Shown here piece by piece: positions 13,501 to 24,200 of a stretch of DNA of 64,000 bases. The position numbers and the translations under genes are program-made. The notes beneath the pieces are model-generated. The model saw only the letters and a program-made list of their open reading frames with translations, had not been told where the DNA came from and did not search any database. The stretch lies in assembly GCA_013365325.1 (NCBI GenBank), contig JABVXV010000147.1:62001-126000 (forward strand), in the 5' to 3' direction. Origin of the DNA: Dipetalonema caudispina (lineage: Eukaryota; Nematoda; Chromadorea; Rhabditida; Onchocercidae). Position 1 is the first letter of the stretch; each line of letters opens with the position of its first letter.

Positions 13501-16500
13501 GAAATATTTTGTATTTCTTCAGAATAATGATCATTTGGAATATATCGGCGTTGTTGTATCAGGAAGAGAACGTTCCCCAGTGACTGATCGACCTCCTTAT
13601 CCTCGACAAATTGCTCTTTTTCCTAGACTGAAGTATGTCTCTTTATGATGCTTTCATCTAATTAATTTTGTGTTTTTTGGTTTAGTTGTTAAGTTTTGGG
13701 AGTTCTTGCGTTAATGTGCAGTCATTTCAGCCTCCTTTTTTACGTAGATGATGGTGGTTCCATTCCTGTAATTGTTCGGTGTTCATTAAATGGTCGTCAT
13801 TGCGTACAGTGGGAAGCACCAAATCTAACACATACTGTGAAACTTCATGCTTATCAAATCAACGACCGTTTATACTATACGACAGCAAACGGTTAGTTCT
13901 GCATTTCAGTATGTTACATAAGTCGTGAAAAAGTTGTTTTTAGAATTAAGAAAATAAACTCACTATGCCGTAGGCGACATTGACCACTATTTGAAGATTG
14001 CGTTCATCCAGTAAAATAGGTTTTAGGACAACGAGGAAATGTTTGTTGCTGATCACTGAGATGGATAGGTAAGTGAACAGAAAAGCAAACATCAAGGAAT
14101 GGTTCCCAAATTCAATTTGTTTTTAGGATTATGGTCACGAGATGCACATGTGTTTTCGGACGTACGTCATCACATCAAAGCGCGACCTTCGGATATTGAT
14201 ATGGTTCCAATCAACGAGAAGAAATTGATAATTATTGCAAAAAATGAATCCCAGTCAGAGTTAATCTGTAGTTTATTACTATGTATTTCAAGTATATGAT
14301 GGTCAGCTTTCGTATTTTTGCAATTTCAGATATGATGATCTGTTGTTGGAATTGATGGATGATATTCCTACTGTTTCCTTGGATGAACTGAAATGGAGCA
14401 CACCATCGCCTTTTTCAGTCAAGCGTGTTCTTGCATTGACAGTAGTTGGCAGCATCGAAAAGGATTTTTATATAAATTTAAACCATACTTGTACGGTATC
14501 ACACTGTTCGCATTTGTGTAGAGTTCCACGAGATTCCAGAAAACGTCATGAATGTCTCTGTCCTCTTGGATTTGGTTTACAAGGTCCAAGGTCAGTGCTG
14601 TTTATTTAGCTTAGGAATATCATGTTTATGTCTGCAGAACTTCGAAACTGGAGTCATAATTTCAGTGAAACTTCTTGTTTTAAACATGCCTCCTGTCTAC
14701 ATTGGCAATTTAAATGTGACGATGGACAAGAATGTATACATGCAATGGCAAAGTGTGATGGGTATCATGATTGCACCGATGGTAGTGATGAATCTTCACA
14801 CTGGTGTGGCAATGTTGCCTTTGATAAGTGGCCATGTGACAACAGGAAAACATCAATTGCTCGAGCGCTTATTTGTAACGGTTATTTATTCTGTTTTCCA
14901 ATTTAACTTGAAAACTTAACTGTTCGAAAATGCTAGCAGTCGTGGGGTTCTCACATTTCTGATGTATTTTTCTTTATTTAGGAGCAAAAGATTGCGCTGA
15001 CGGATCAGATGAGGCTCACTGCCGGTGTACTAATCCCCTTTTTTATTTTGACTGTACTTTTGGACCAAATGCTGCATTGCATCCAGCTGAATGTATTAGC
15101 CGAGAGCTAATCTGTAATGGTATCAGTAACTGTTATGCTGGTCAGGATGAAGAGAAGCAGGTTGAAACTCTTATTAACTTGGAAAACTTACTGAAGAAGT
15201 TTGAAAGGCAAAGATTTTCAGTTCATTAAAATATCGTTGAATGCAGAAATCATCTTCGCGCTTATGAATTTCTAGCTGTGTGCTGAATTTGGTGCAGCGG
15301 TAACAGTTGCTCCGACCCTATCACCTTCATTCGAATTGATCATACCATTGGCTGTGTTTTTCTTGGCACTCAGCATTATTGTGAGTTTGTGCTGCTGCCA
15401 TTTTTCAATGCAACGACCATTAGGACAAAATTCAGCTCATGTAGCAACAACACGTTCACTGCCGATGAATGCTGAGGCGCGAGTGTTACTGCCAGCACAT
15501 CCAGATGGTACCCAAATTGAGGTATTTCGTCAAGAAATTGCTTAAATCTGCAAAAATCTCTCTCACCATATCTGGTTAACTCAGAATAATTGTTTTTTGC
15601 AAAAGACGCAAGTTTCATGTTATTTTATCTAGTTTCAACTTCGTACTTACTCCGTTGGAGCGTCATCATCGCTGTATAACGCATTGCCTCCGCCAAATTC
15701 ACAATTTTCAACCGATGCAGTTTCATATCATCGGTCACTCAATGGTAACCCTTCAGAAAGGAGTTCCATGTTTGCCGCCATTAGTGCTGCTGTAACTAAA
15801 GCGAATTCTCGGAAATTTTTCGCACCACCTCCTTCTGCTGCAAGGTGATTATAGTTCAACATCCTAACGTAAAGGTCGGAACTTCAATCTGTTGTGCTGT
15901 GATCAGTTTGGACTTGGCGTGATTTAACCAGAGAAAAGAGTGTAAATTGAAATTTTGAATTTGAAGAATGATAAATAGATTAAAGAAGTAAGGTTTAAGA
16001 AAAATAATTTACGTGATAATTAAATATGTCATCCAAGTTCATAATCGTTCATTTATAGTTTGTCGACATATGGTGTTGTGAAACCAGCTGGAATGCGGGT
16101 TCATTTGCAGCATAGCGGTGGTGGTACAGGTTCCGCTAGAAACAGACGGAAACAACGACATCGTGCACGTACTGGTAGTACCAGAATCCATAGTCCTCCA
16201 CCATCCTATTCAAAAGTACATAGTGATCTTTTGCTTTGCTTTATGCAGATATTTGATTTTTGCATAGTTAATTTCAGTAAACAAGTGTACTTTTTCTTAC
16301 ATCGAAGTAACGATGGCAAAGTGTCCTTAAATAGATTTTACTGCAGAACTTATTCAACATGGTTTATCGCATTAGAATGTTTTGCGTATTTAAGCTGTAG
16401 TCTCCACATTCCTTCATCTGCTATTAATGACTTCTCTTTCATTAGATATTCACATGCGCAATATCCAGGCTCGCAGTGTAATTCCGTATGTAAAAATTTA

Positions 16501-16787
16501 ACGTTTTAGGATGACAGTGGTGATCAGCTTGTTGAAGCAAGTTCTTTCAGGTCAAGACTGCTCGTCCAGTTCGTATTGATCCAGAATTAGAATACAGTGA
16601 TGAGGAATCTCAGCAGCTGCAAGTGCCAATGAACAGTAGAATTGTTTCCTCGATAGATTCATCATCAATGGAAAGCACGAGGCATGTGCTGTTGCCAAGT
16701 AGTCATTTTATCTCATCGATTAAATTTGCTCAGCAACAGCGTCTACTCGATTACTCGTCGACGTCTTCTGATGTTTCACTTGGATAA
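4518..16787 (+). CDS. LRP5/6-type LDL receptor-related protein (Wnt co-receptor-like), 32 exons, about 1858 aa
   Basis: Exons: 4518-4569, 4828-5058, 5351-5603, 6230-6391, 6585-6717, 7075-7203, 7323-7533, 7702-7842, 8144-8364, 8475-8576, 8907-9077, 9189-9363, 9622-9841, 10068-10290, 10529-10716, 11104-11266, 11519-11672, 12211-12405, 12614-12751, 12886-12977, 13048-13194, 13316-13459, 13523-13632, 13731-13891, 14127-14259, 14330-14583, 14638-14880, 14982-15160, 15276-15521, 15633-15844, 16059-16215, 16551-16787. All phases agree and the total (5577 nt) is divisible by three. Order: signal peptide (MKANLFAIVLCYALIER), four YWTD-type propellers each followed by an EGF module (Cys spans about 397-434, 720-756, 1046-1086, 1404-1448), three LDLR-A modules (1454-1575), a membrane span (about 1596-1618) and a 240-residue tail. 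That order is diagnostic of LRP5/6/Arrow: LRP4 and the megalin/LRP1 types carry class A repeats N-terminal to the propellers. Family role: Frizzled co-receptor that recruits Axin. Here the Wnt role is inferred. The weakest junction is the donor at 7204 (GTTTTC). Confidence 0.88.
4828..7533 (+). other. First beta-propeller of the LRP5/6-like receptor, enlarged
   Basis: Residues about 18-390, six exons. Blade motifs are recognisable but drifted: GKLYVGVET, YMYWLNRVHKRIERAWMDG, MLYYVRTRT and DYLIWTSV replace the usual YWTD. At about 370 residues it is longer than the roughly 260-300 typical of a six-bladed propeller with this fold, and it carries extra cysteines (for example RYC, NCNC, CPLDGQTSC). 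In LRP5/6 the first propeller-EGF pair contributes to Wnt and Dkk/sclerostin binding. EGF1 follows in exon 7702-7842. Confidence 0.7.
10745..10780 (+). repeat. Imperfect 18-bp tandem duplication in an intron
   Basis: Two adjacent copies of attcatgaagattagctt-like sequence (second copy has a few substitutions) lie in the intron after exon 10529-10716 of the receptor gene. Local slippage is the simplest explanation. Confidence 0.75.
12809..12870 (+). repeat. Short repeated motif gagctcatatt upstream of an acceptor
   Basis: Three copies of gagctcatatt, two of them inside a longer repeat with agaatag and ttttaaaa, sit just upstream of the acceptor at 12885 in the receptor gene. It is simple local duplication, read directly. 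Confidence 0.7.
14330..15521 (+). other. EGF4, LDLR-A triplet and transmembrane segment of the LRP5/6-like receptor
   Basis: EGF4 uses Cys 1404 to 1448. LDLR-A1 has all six Cys and an intact calcium cage (CDGYHDCTDGSDE). LDLR-A2 keeps the cage (KDCADGSDE) but has only four Cys, lacking positions 1 and 3. LDLR-A3 has six Cys but a weakened cage (SNCYAGQDEE). The hydrophobic run LIIPLAVFFLALSIIVS follows, then a Cys cluster CCC at the inner face, a plausible palmitoylation site (palmitoylation next to the membrane span is known for LRP6). Confidence 0.8.
15522..16787 (+). other. Cytoplasmic tail exons of the LRP5/6-like receptor
   Basis: About 240 residues after the membrane. Exon 15633-15844 encodes GASSSLYNALPPPNSQFS, which recalls the conserved LRP6 region leading to its first PPPSPxS motif, and later FFAPPPSAAR. 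Exon 16059-16215 ends in HSPPPSYSK. So three PPP(S/N) cores exist, but none has the proline after Ser that makes the canonical GSK3/CK1-phosphorylated PPPSPxS motif. The last exon is acidic and Ser-rich (ELEYSDEES) and ends SSTSSDVSLG. Confidence 0.7.
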
Positions 16788-18203
16788 GGAGTTAGAATCC
16801 TGTTAATTGAAGACAAGTGAGAGTAAATTTTACTGCTATTGTCAACTTAGCGAAAAGCTGGGTTTCCATATACTGTAGCTCAAAAATCGACTTCCGTGTA
16901 TGCCTCGATTTCTTTTTAATATGACATGTGTGATTGTTTTTTAGGATGTATAAAGAACTATCCAACTTCCATTGATCTCATTCATTTTTAACCTTCTTTC
17001 ACATAAACTTATATAAGCGATATTTTGCTTATATTTTGATTCTATCATTTATTGCTGCTTTTAGTTAGTTTTTATCGTAGAATGCATTGCGATGATGGCG
17101 AACAGTGAAAATGTTCTGGTAATTAAAAGAATCACGAAATTCATTTTGCAGTAACCATGAACAAAGTAGCGAAGCAGTAACTTGTTTATAGTTACTTTAA
17201 AATTGTAGAATCTGAATGACTTTTCAGGGCATTTTTTCATTTTCTCAACAAATTTGACTTTGTAGATGTACAAAAAGTTTTGTATGCTAAGCTTTTTTTC
17301 TCCAATTAATTGTGTTGTCGGTGTTCCAGATTATGAAGTATCTATTATTTCTTTATTGTGTTATGTTGAAGTTGAAGGTATTATGTGGATTTCTAAGAAA
17401 AAAATATGCAGGAAACGAGGATTGCTGGTGACCTAAAATTCTCCAACTCGTCCTAGCTGTGATCAGAATAAGTTTTTTACATCATGTAGACACAGTTAAC
17501 AGAAGCTCAACAGTTTTCGTTTGTTACTTTGTAATTCGTAAAAAATGCTATATTTCATAGGATCTGTTTAATCACTGAAGTTTTGAAACAGCTTCAAACT
17601 ACTACTGCTTTTTATTTGCCAAATTCCATTATTCGGGTCCATTCCATATTTTTGTTACTGCTTGTTATGATGTTTTACCTTTGTTTTTGCAGTGGCATGT
17701 GATTTTTTGGATGAATTTCAGTTTTCAGTCTGAGCATAAAGATTATTTATTGAAGAAAGAAGTTTTCTTACTGTATGGGAGTGGACTTCTGGACGTGAAG
17801 GAAGTACTATGTGCACTAACTACGAAGCTGTGGCTGCATACTGTCTTCCCTCAAGCAACGATTTATGAATGTTTGTGTAGGCCCAGTGCCAATATGTGAC
17901 TTGTACGTTTAAAAGGAACTCTGTGGATCAGCCTTTTTTGCTGATTCAAGATACTGTTAGATTGTTTCATGTGTCGAAAGTATAATTATGTTACATATAC
18001 TGCCGTTTTACAATCGCAGATAGAAAAACTTGGCATTACAAATTTCGATAAGGCTTCTTGGTCAGTGCTTTTTAAAACGTGTTGTTGAATATTAGCATGC
18101 AAGATCGTGGGATGAAGTATATTTTTACAGGACTACTTATTGCTGAAGCTGTTATCATTTCTTGGTGTAACTGGAGAGCATGATGTGTTTGTTGGGGCCT
18201 GGT

Positions 18204-18209
18204 AATAAA
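18204..18209 (+). terminator. Candidate polyadenylation signal AATAAA
   Basis: First canonical AATAAA on the plus strand downstream of the receptor stop at 16787, 1.4 kb away. The distance is long, so a variant signal closer to the stop may be used instead. Confidence 0.25.
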
Positions 18210-21200
18210 GATGCTTTCTTAGACGAATCTAAGGTATAGATCTACCCTTCTACATTCCCAGCAGTCTTTTGATATTGACTGTAATCTCGTAATTGATGAA
18301 AGCCACTTCTCCTTCATATGATCGCCACATCTCTTACCAACTTCTTTTCTTTTATCTATTGCGTAATTTTTTCAGATCTTTATAACGGAATATTTCATTT
18401 TTATGCCGATATATCTTATTTTGAAAACATTCAAGTTCTCATAAATGCCGTCAGAAATATACCTCCGTGAACTTCTTGAACTTCATTCTTGTATTTTTTG
18501 TATAATAACATATTTGAGATTGACCACATAAGAAATCCTTGTCAGTTTATTAAACAGATGAATCAGAAACAAAATGTTTCTATTTACTCAGAATTTTTGA
18601 TTTTTTTTACATTGATAATCTTTGCGCTATTTTTCTATAATTTTTTTCTTTAAATTCGAAAAACTCGTTCCTTCTAGAAGCTAAAAGCAGTCGGGACATG
18701 TTTCAGTCTACCGAGTGTAATATATTTAAGATTATCATTAGCTGTTGGTGTGTGCCGATAAATGTACCGCTGTATTCAAAATATAATTCGAAGTTCCATA
18801 ATCCAAAACAAAATATTCAATCCTGAAATATAGATTTGAATATCGAATATTTCAGATTAAAAGAAATACGGCACATAGTCGTGCAGCAGCTTCACATTCT
18901 GGTTATAATAACAGAGATATGCAGTAATGTACAATTTATCATTAATGGAGAATTCCTCCATGTGGTTATCAGAATTGCAGATAAAGAGGAAGAGAGGGTT
19001 AAAGGGAGAGGAAGATGATGAATCCTGTTTTCCTTGTACCAGTTCAACATCGAATAGCATTGTGCCATCAATGCATTGCTTTACGTTTTTTTGATACTGG
19101 CATAAAAGCCAAATGCAACACAAAACGCTTTCTAGAAGAGGTCATTTCTCTTCTTCTCTACGATAATTTTTACTGCTTGCAACATACGAGCAATAGAAAA
19201 TTGTGCACAGTTCCAAAACACATTTTCCTTACAATTTTTGATAAATATCTTAATGTATCTTCTGTGATGACTTGGTTTCGTTCACTTGAATATTTCAGAT
19301 GTCCCAGTCTTACATTGAAAGAATTTCTTAAATTTTAACATATATGTTACAATCACAAAATGACCAATAACGAAGATAAATTATAAAGATACACTTTCGA
19401 AATCAGAAAATCTTCCGATACTTCTCAGTTTCATTTGATCCAAAAAATTAACGATCACTGGCAAACCGAAATCGAGGATGGCTGATCCTTCTTGATCATA
19501 AATAAGTTTACACTTCATATATTTGTGGTTGTATCAACACATGATCGATCGAACCTTAACAGTTTCAAAAATATCCAAACTAATTTAGCTTTTTATTTCA
19601 TAAATTTCCGATCAATTATGCCTTCATCGTATCATGAAGATCGAAGTGGTAAGAAAGGTCGCAGTTGCAGTGGAACTTTGGAGAACTTTTGGGTTCCGAC
19701 ACTTTGAATAATGGATTTTAAATTTATTGTGACGAAATTATGTCCCAATAATATTGTTGATTGTTTGCGAAACATTGCCAAACTACCCTTCTTGATCACA
19801 TAATGTGATGATTAACTTAAATTTCGTCTGAAGGGAGTTTTTATCGATGATATGTGAAATTCCACATATATTAGAAACAAACTAAGCTCGATTGTATTGT
19901 AATGAAACCATATTAATATTAAAAAACTTTTCAAAAAGTGATGAGTTTTAAGAATAAAATTTTCGGAGAGGAAATCAATAGAAATGTTGTATTAGATTTA
20001 ATGGGTTTTTCGGGCGTAGATCTACTTATCTTTCCCCACTTTAGGAACTTCTTTTTTAACTTTTATTGATGCTATAACAGTAAGTTTGGAATTTATTCGC
20101 ATGTTTTAAAGGTTTTCAGGTGAAAATACTTTACGCTTTGCTTGATTCTTCCTTTTAGATCAGATAGCATTCTTTTTTACAGTGAAAAGATTGTTAAAAA
20201 CATCGAATCTCTGTATTTCGTTTATTCCCGCGAGAGATTCTAACAGATTACAAGGATTAGACGTTGTTTGCAACGTTTTTATAACAAGTTCTCGTTTTAC
20301 TCATGAAACCGTCTGAGGAAACAAAATAAGTATAACAAAGCTACCTTAAATACTTAATACTTCTTTCAAACGATCTTAGTTGTTATATTTATTGTAGTGG
20401 TTAATTATCGCTATTTTACTGAGAAAAAAAATATTCAATATACTTCTTAATCTTCAAAAGATTTATAAGAAATTTCAGATATATTTCCTCCTTCATTAGC
20501 TCAGATGGAAATTTTTTCGAATTTGTCAGTGACACCCACTGAGTGCAATAATAATTTATTGCAACAAATAAATCACAGTGTTTTTCATATCGAGCAAACA
20601 CGATTCGTAGCAGTTGTCACTTCACAACAATCTCTCACTTTTTTCATCTCAAATATACTTTTATAAAAAAAGTATTCTTCACTTCTCCCTAACCCTTTGC
20701 TTTTTATATGATTTAAACAAACTTTGAAGGTTGATACTTGGAATTTGATCATTAGATTCACCTTATAAAATAAACTCAAGAATTTTTCATATAATCACAA
20801 CAATCTCTCTTACCTTCAAGAATGGTGCACAAATAAATTAATAGATTGGAAGATACGAGAAATTGGTAAATAATACTGAAAGTGAAAACTTTGGTTTGCT
20901 ACTTGTTAGTGTTTCACATTACAAGTCATCGTCAGACTTCTCTTATGAAGTTTTTAAACATTTAAAATTTATCTTGCAATAAATTCTTCTTTATGAGTGC
21001 AAATAATATCACTGGAGGAAAAATTCGTTTATTTCCCAGCAATTCATTATCATTCTTTATTGGCAATGAACCAAAACTCAGTTTTGTCTGCAAAATTGGA
21101 ACTAATTTACATACTGAACATTTTGTAGTACTGGTTAGATGGCGATAAATTCATAAATGGCAGTAGTCCCTTTCTCTATTCGTCTTCCTTGTCCCTCTTC

Positions 21201-24200
21201 TTTCCTTTCCAAATACTGTCATAATCATAATTCTCTTCGAACAACTCTTCGTGATAATATGGTGTTATTCCACGAGGGATTTAAATACTTTACTTCAGTA
21301 CTCTCCAAACACTGCTTTAATAAATCCTATCAATAGGAGGCTATCTTGTCATAAATCACAACAAACGTAAGATTAACTGCCTACTACACATTATTATTGT
21401 TATCAGTAGCGACGTTTTAAAATTTCTCCAAAAATATTCCAATTTTCAAGGTGAAAGTTTCAAGAAGGTCATATGCAAATCATCATCAAAGTTTTTGCTT
21501 ATAAACCTTCTAAAAAAGTTCTGAAAAGTAGGCCCTGAAAAAATGAGTCACTGCCGAAAGATTGCTATTATTCGACTAAAACACTGGGCTTAAAAATAAC
21601 AAATCTTCAAGAGCAGAATGTTGCACAATGCAATTATGTAAAGATTAATTAGGTTTTCCCCGCATTTGTCTAGAAGAAATAGTAAAATTACTTTCCTACC
21701 GACATTTATGTAGATCCCTTATCAATTACAAAAAATCAATGGCCAACATATGCAAGTAAAAACTTGTCATTAATAACCACTCGTAAAGCATGATCAGTTT
21801 TTGAAGTGAATAAGAATATTAATGTGTGTGTGATTAAATTCAAATTAGACATGATCGAAGTTAGAATTTGAAGATTAATGGGGATCAAAACAAATATTCC
21901 TCTAAAAAATAGTTGAAAGATAGTAATTCTTTGATTTGTACATAACATTCTTTTAATAATTTAGATGAGGATAAAGATTTAAAGCGATTTATGATTTTCA
22001 TGCTCCGCCACACTTTAACCATCGATAATGGACTTGGTTTTAATAGAATATATCAACCAGATTCCATTATGCAGTTAGCCCAGCTATAATGATCTATAAT
22101 ATTTCCATAATATGAATGGTATTTTAACCCATACACTGTTTTTGGACGAATAATAATGCAAAGGGTTTGGGCATTTACCGCATTATCATTCAAATAAGCG
22201 CTGTCAATCATTTTTGGATCGCTTTCAGATTGTAAAGCTATGCAATTGTAGTAAATATGAAAACTAAAAGAAATTACCATAAACTACCAATATTTCTTGT
22301 TATTTTCAGTTGGACTGCTATCTCTCGCCATTTCCTATCTATCGTTTTCTTTCCTACTTATAAAGTTTACTTAGCACTTGAATATCAATTGTTATTGGTG
22401 CTTGAACGCAAACCAAATAATATATGCATTACAAAGAGAGAGGTAAGACTTCCGTATCCTTTCTGTGCAAATATCATCAGCAGTACCTTTCATTCACACA
22501 CTTCCTTTTGAATTTATTGTTATTGTTGTTGCTGGCGTTGCTATGATTGACCACTGTATATGCTACTGGCAGATTAACCTTAATCTTTTTCGTACTATGA
22601 TTTATCGTGGTTAACACAGATTCAAGAAAAGTTGCTTCAAATCTCTTCGTGAATATTCATTCTTGATTTTACGGCACTCTTCTATACCATTTTCATGTTG
22701 TTAAAATTAGAGAGAACCTGATGTATATACAATGGAGAATATGCAACTTTTTAAAATATTAGAGATGATTTTGATAGTTTTACGTCATTGAATTTTGAAT
22801 GTTTCACTTATTTTGCTAAAAACTACAACAAGAACAGATTTCCACCTGTTTCTATACTGGACTAAATCAATTTATCCTTTCATGCTAAATATAATAATGG
22901 AAAAACTTCTTCCAAATTCATCATCCACTCCATTGGATTACTGACTGAGCAGTTAGTATTTATATCTTCCATGGAGCAATTTGTTGAACCTCTCAACTTA
23001 CTTCAGAACTCTTTTTTCCGATAATTTTAGTAGCTAATTTGAATTGTCAGATTTCAGACATTTTTTCTTCCACAATTTTTTATTTTTAGTTTTCTTCAAC
23101 AGTATAAATGGAAAATTTCGATCACTTGTTGATGATGATATATTTAACCAACAAATCATTTATGTTGATTCTAAAATGAACAACTGACCAAAAATTACTT
23201 CGTGGCGGAAGCCACAATATATGATACTATGACATTTAAAATCACATTACGACGAAAACAGTTGTTGGCATCAACCGGTTTTTACATTTCTTTGTTGAAA
23301 AAAGAAAGTTCACGCAAATCACGTATTTCGAGAATTCATTCTGGACTAGCTACGAGTTTGTAGCTAAATTTCAGCGTTTTCTATGACTCGCTTAAAAATT
23401 CGTTAAGAATTCATGTATAACTCACAAACAGGTATTATTACCCTTTCCACCTATAAGTGATGTTTTGACAGAGTTTTTCCATCTTTTGTGAAGACAAAAG
23501 ATTTGAGAAAAAAAAGCTGAAAGTAGTAAAAAATGTTGTATGTTGACCTATTTCATCGATGATATGGCAGGAATATTCATTTGAGAAACCAGTTAGAATG
23601 TGTTCTTGTCCTAAGTACATGACATGACATAGGACCAAGGCAGTCTGATATTATTTATTGTCATTGTTAGTGCTGTCAGTTTAGTTTACACCAATGAACT
23701 TTACATCATCAACGACATCTTGCTTACACTTCAAAATCTCTCCAAGTCTCCTAACAAATAAATACGGAGGACAGAGAGGATGTCGCTAATCCCATATCTT
23801 CTTCCATTCCACTCTTCGAAACTTCACCTTTTTTTTCCTGATTCTCTTAATAAAATTATAAGATTCGTTGTTGTTTTCCTGTAATGTCACATCTTTTGCG
23901 ACATTTTCAGTTCTCTTTACTCATTTGCTTCTTTGTAAATACAGCCTTCACTACCTTTCCCTAGCTTTTGTTTTCATTACAAAAATTGAATTGATTCTGA
24001 AGTAGTAAGGATAATGACGAATTGAGCTGTACTTCTTATACTTCAATTTCTATTCAGTTTTCATCATTGAGTAATCAAATTTCCTTACGAAGCAGTATTG
24101 ATGTTGTTTATTCCAAAATTTATGATCTTCAATCAGTGATTCCTTCCTACAGTACGAGCACAGGACTCTCGATACTACTTGTAAATTATATCTTAAGTAT

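Noticed and set aside
16508..16550. Extra exon sequence (DDSGDQLVEASSF) before the last receptor exon
   Set aside because: Using the earlier acceptor adds 41 bases and breaks the frame of the last exon, which otherwise runs cleanly to its stop from the acceptor at 16550.
4466..16787. Megalin/LRP1/LRP4-type receptor
   Set aside because: Those have class A repeats N-terminal to the propellers. Here the first propeller follows the signal peptide directly, and the only class A triplet lies next to the membrane, as in LRP5/6.
17681..18205. Possible small gene downstream of the receptor
   Set aside because: A 72-codon frame and a short exon-like piece near 18.13 kb look superficially coding, but they do not join into a convincing protein and probably lie in 3' UTR or intergenic DNA.
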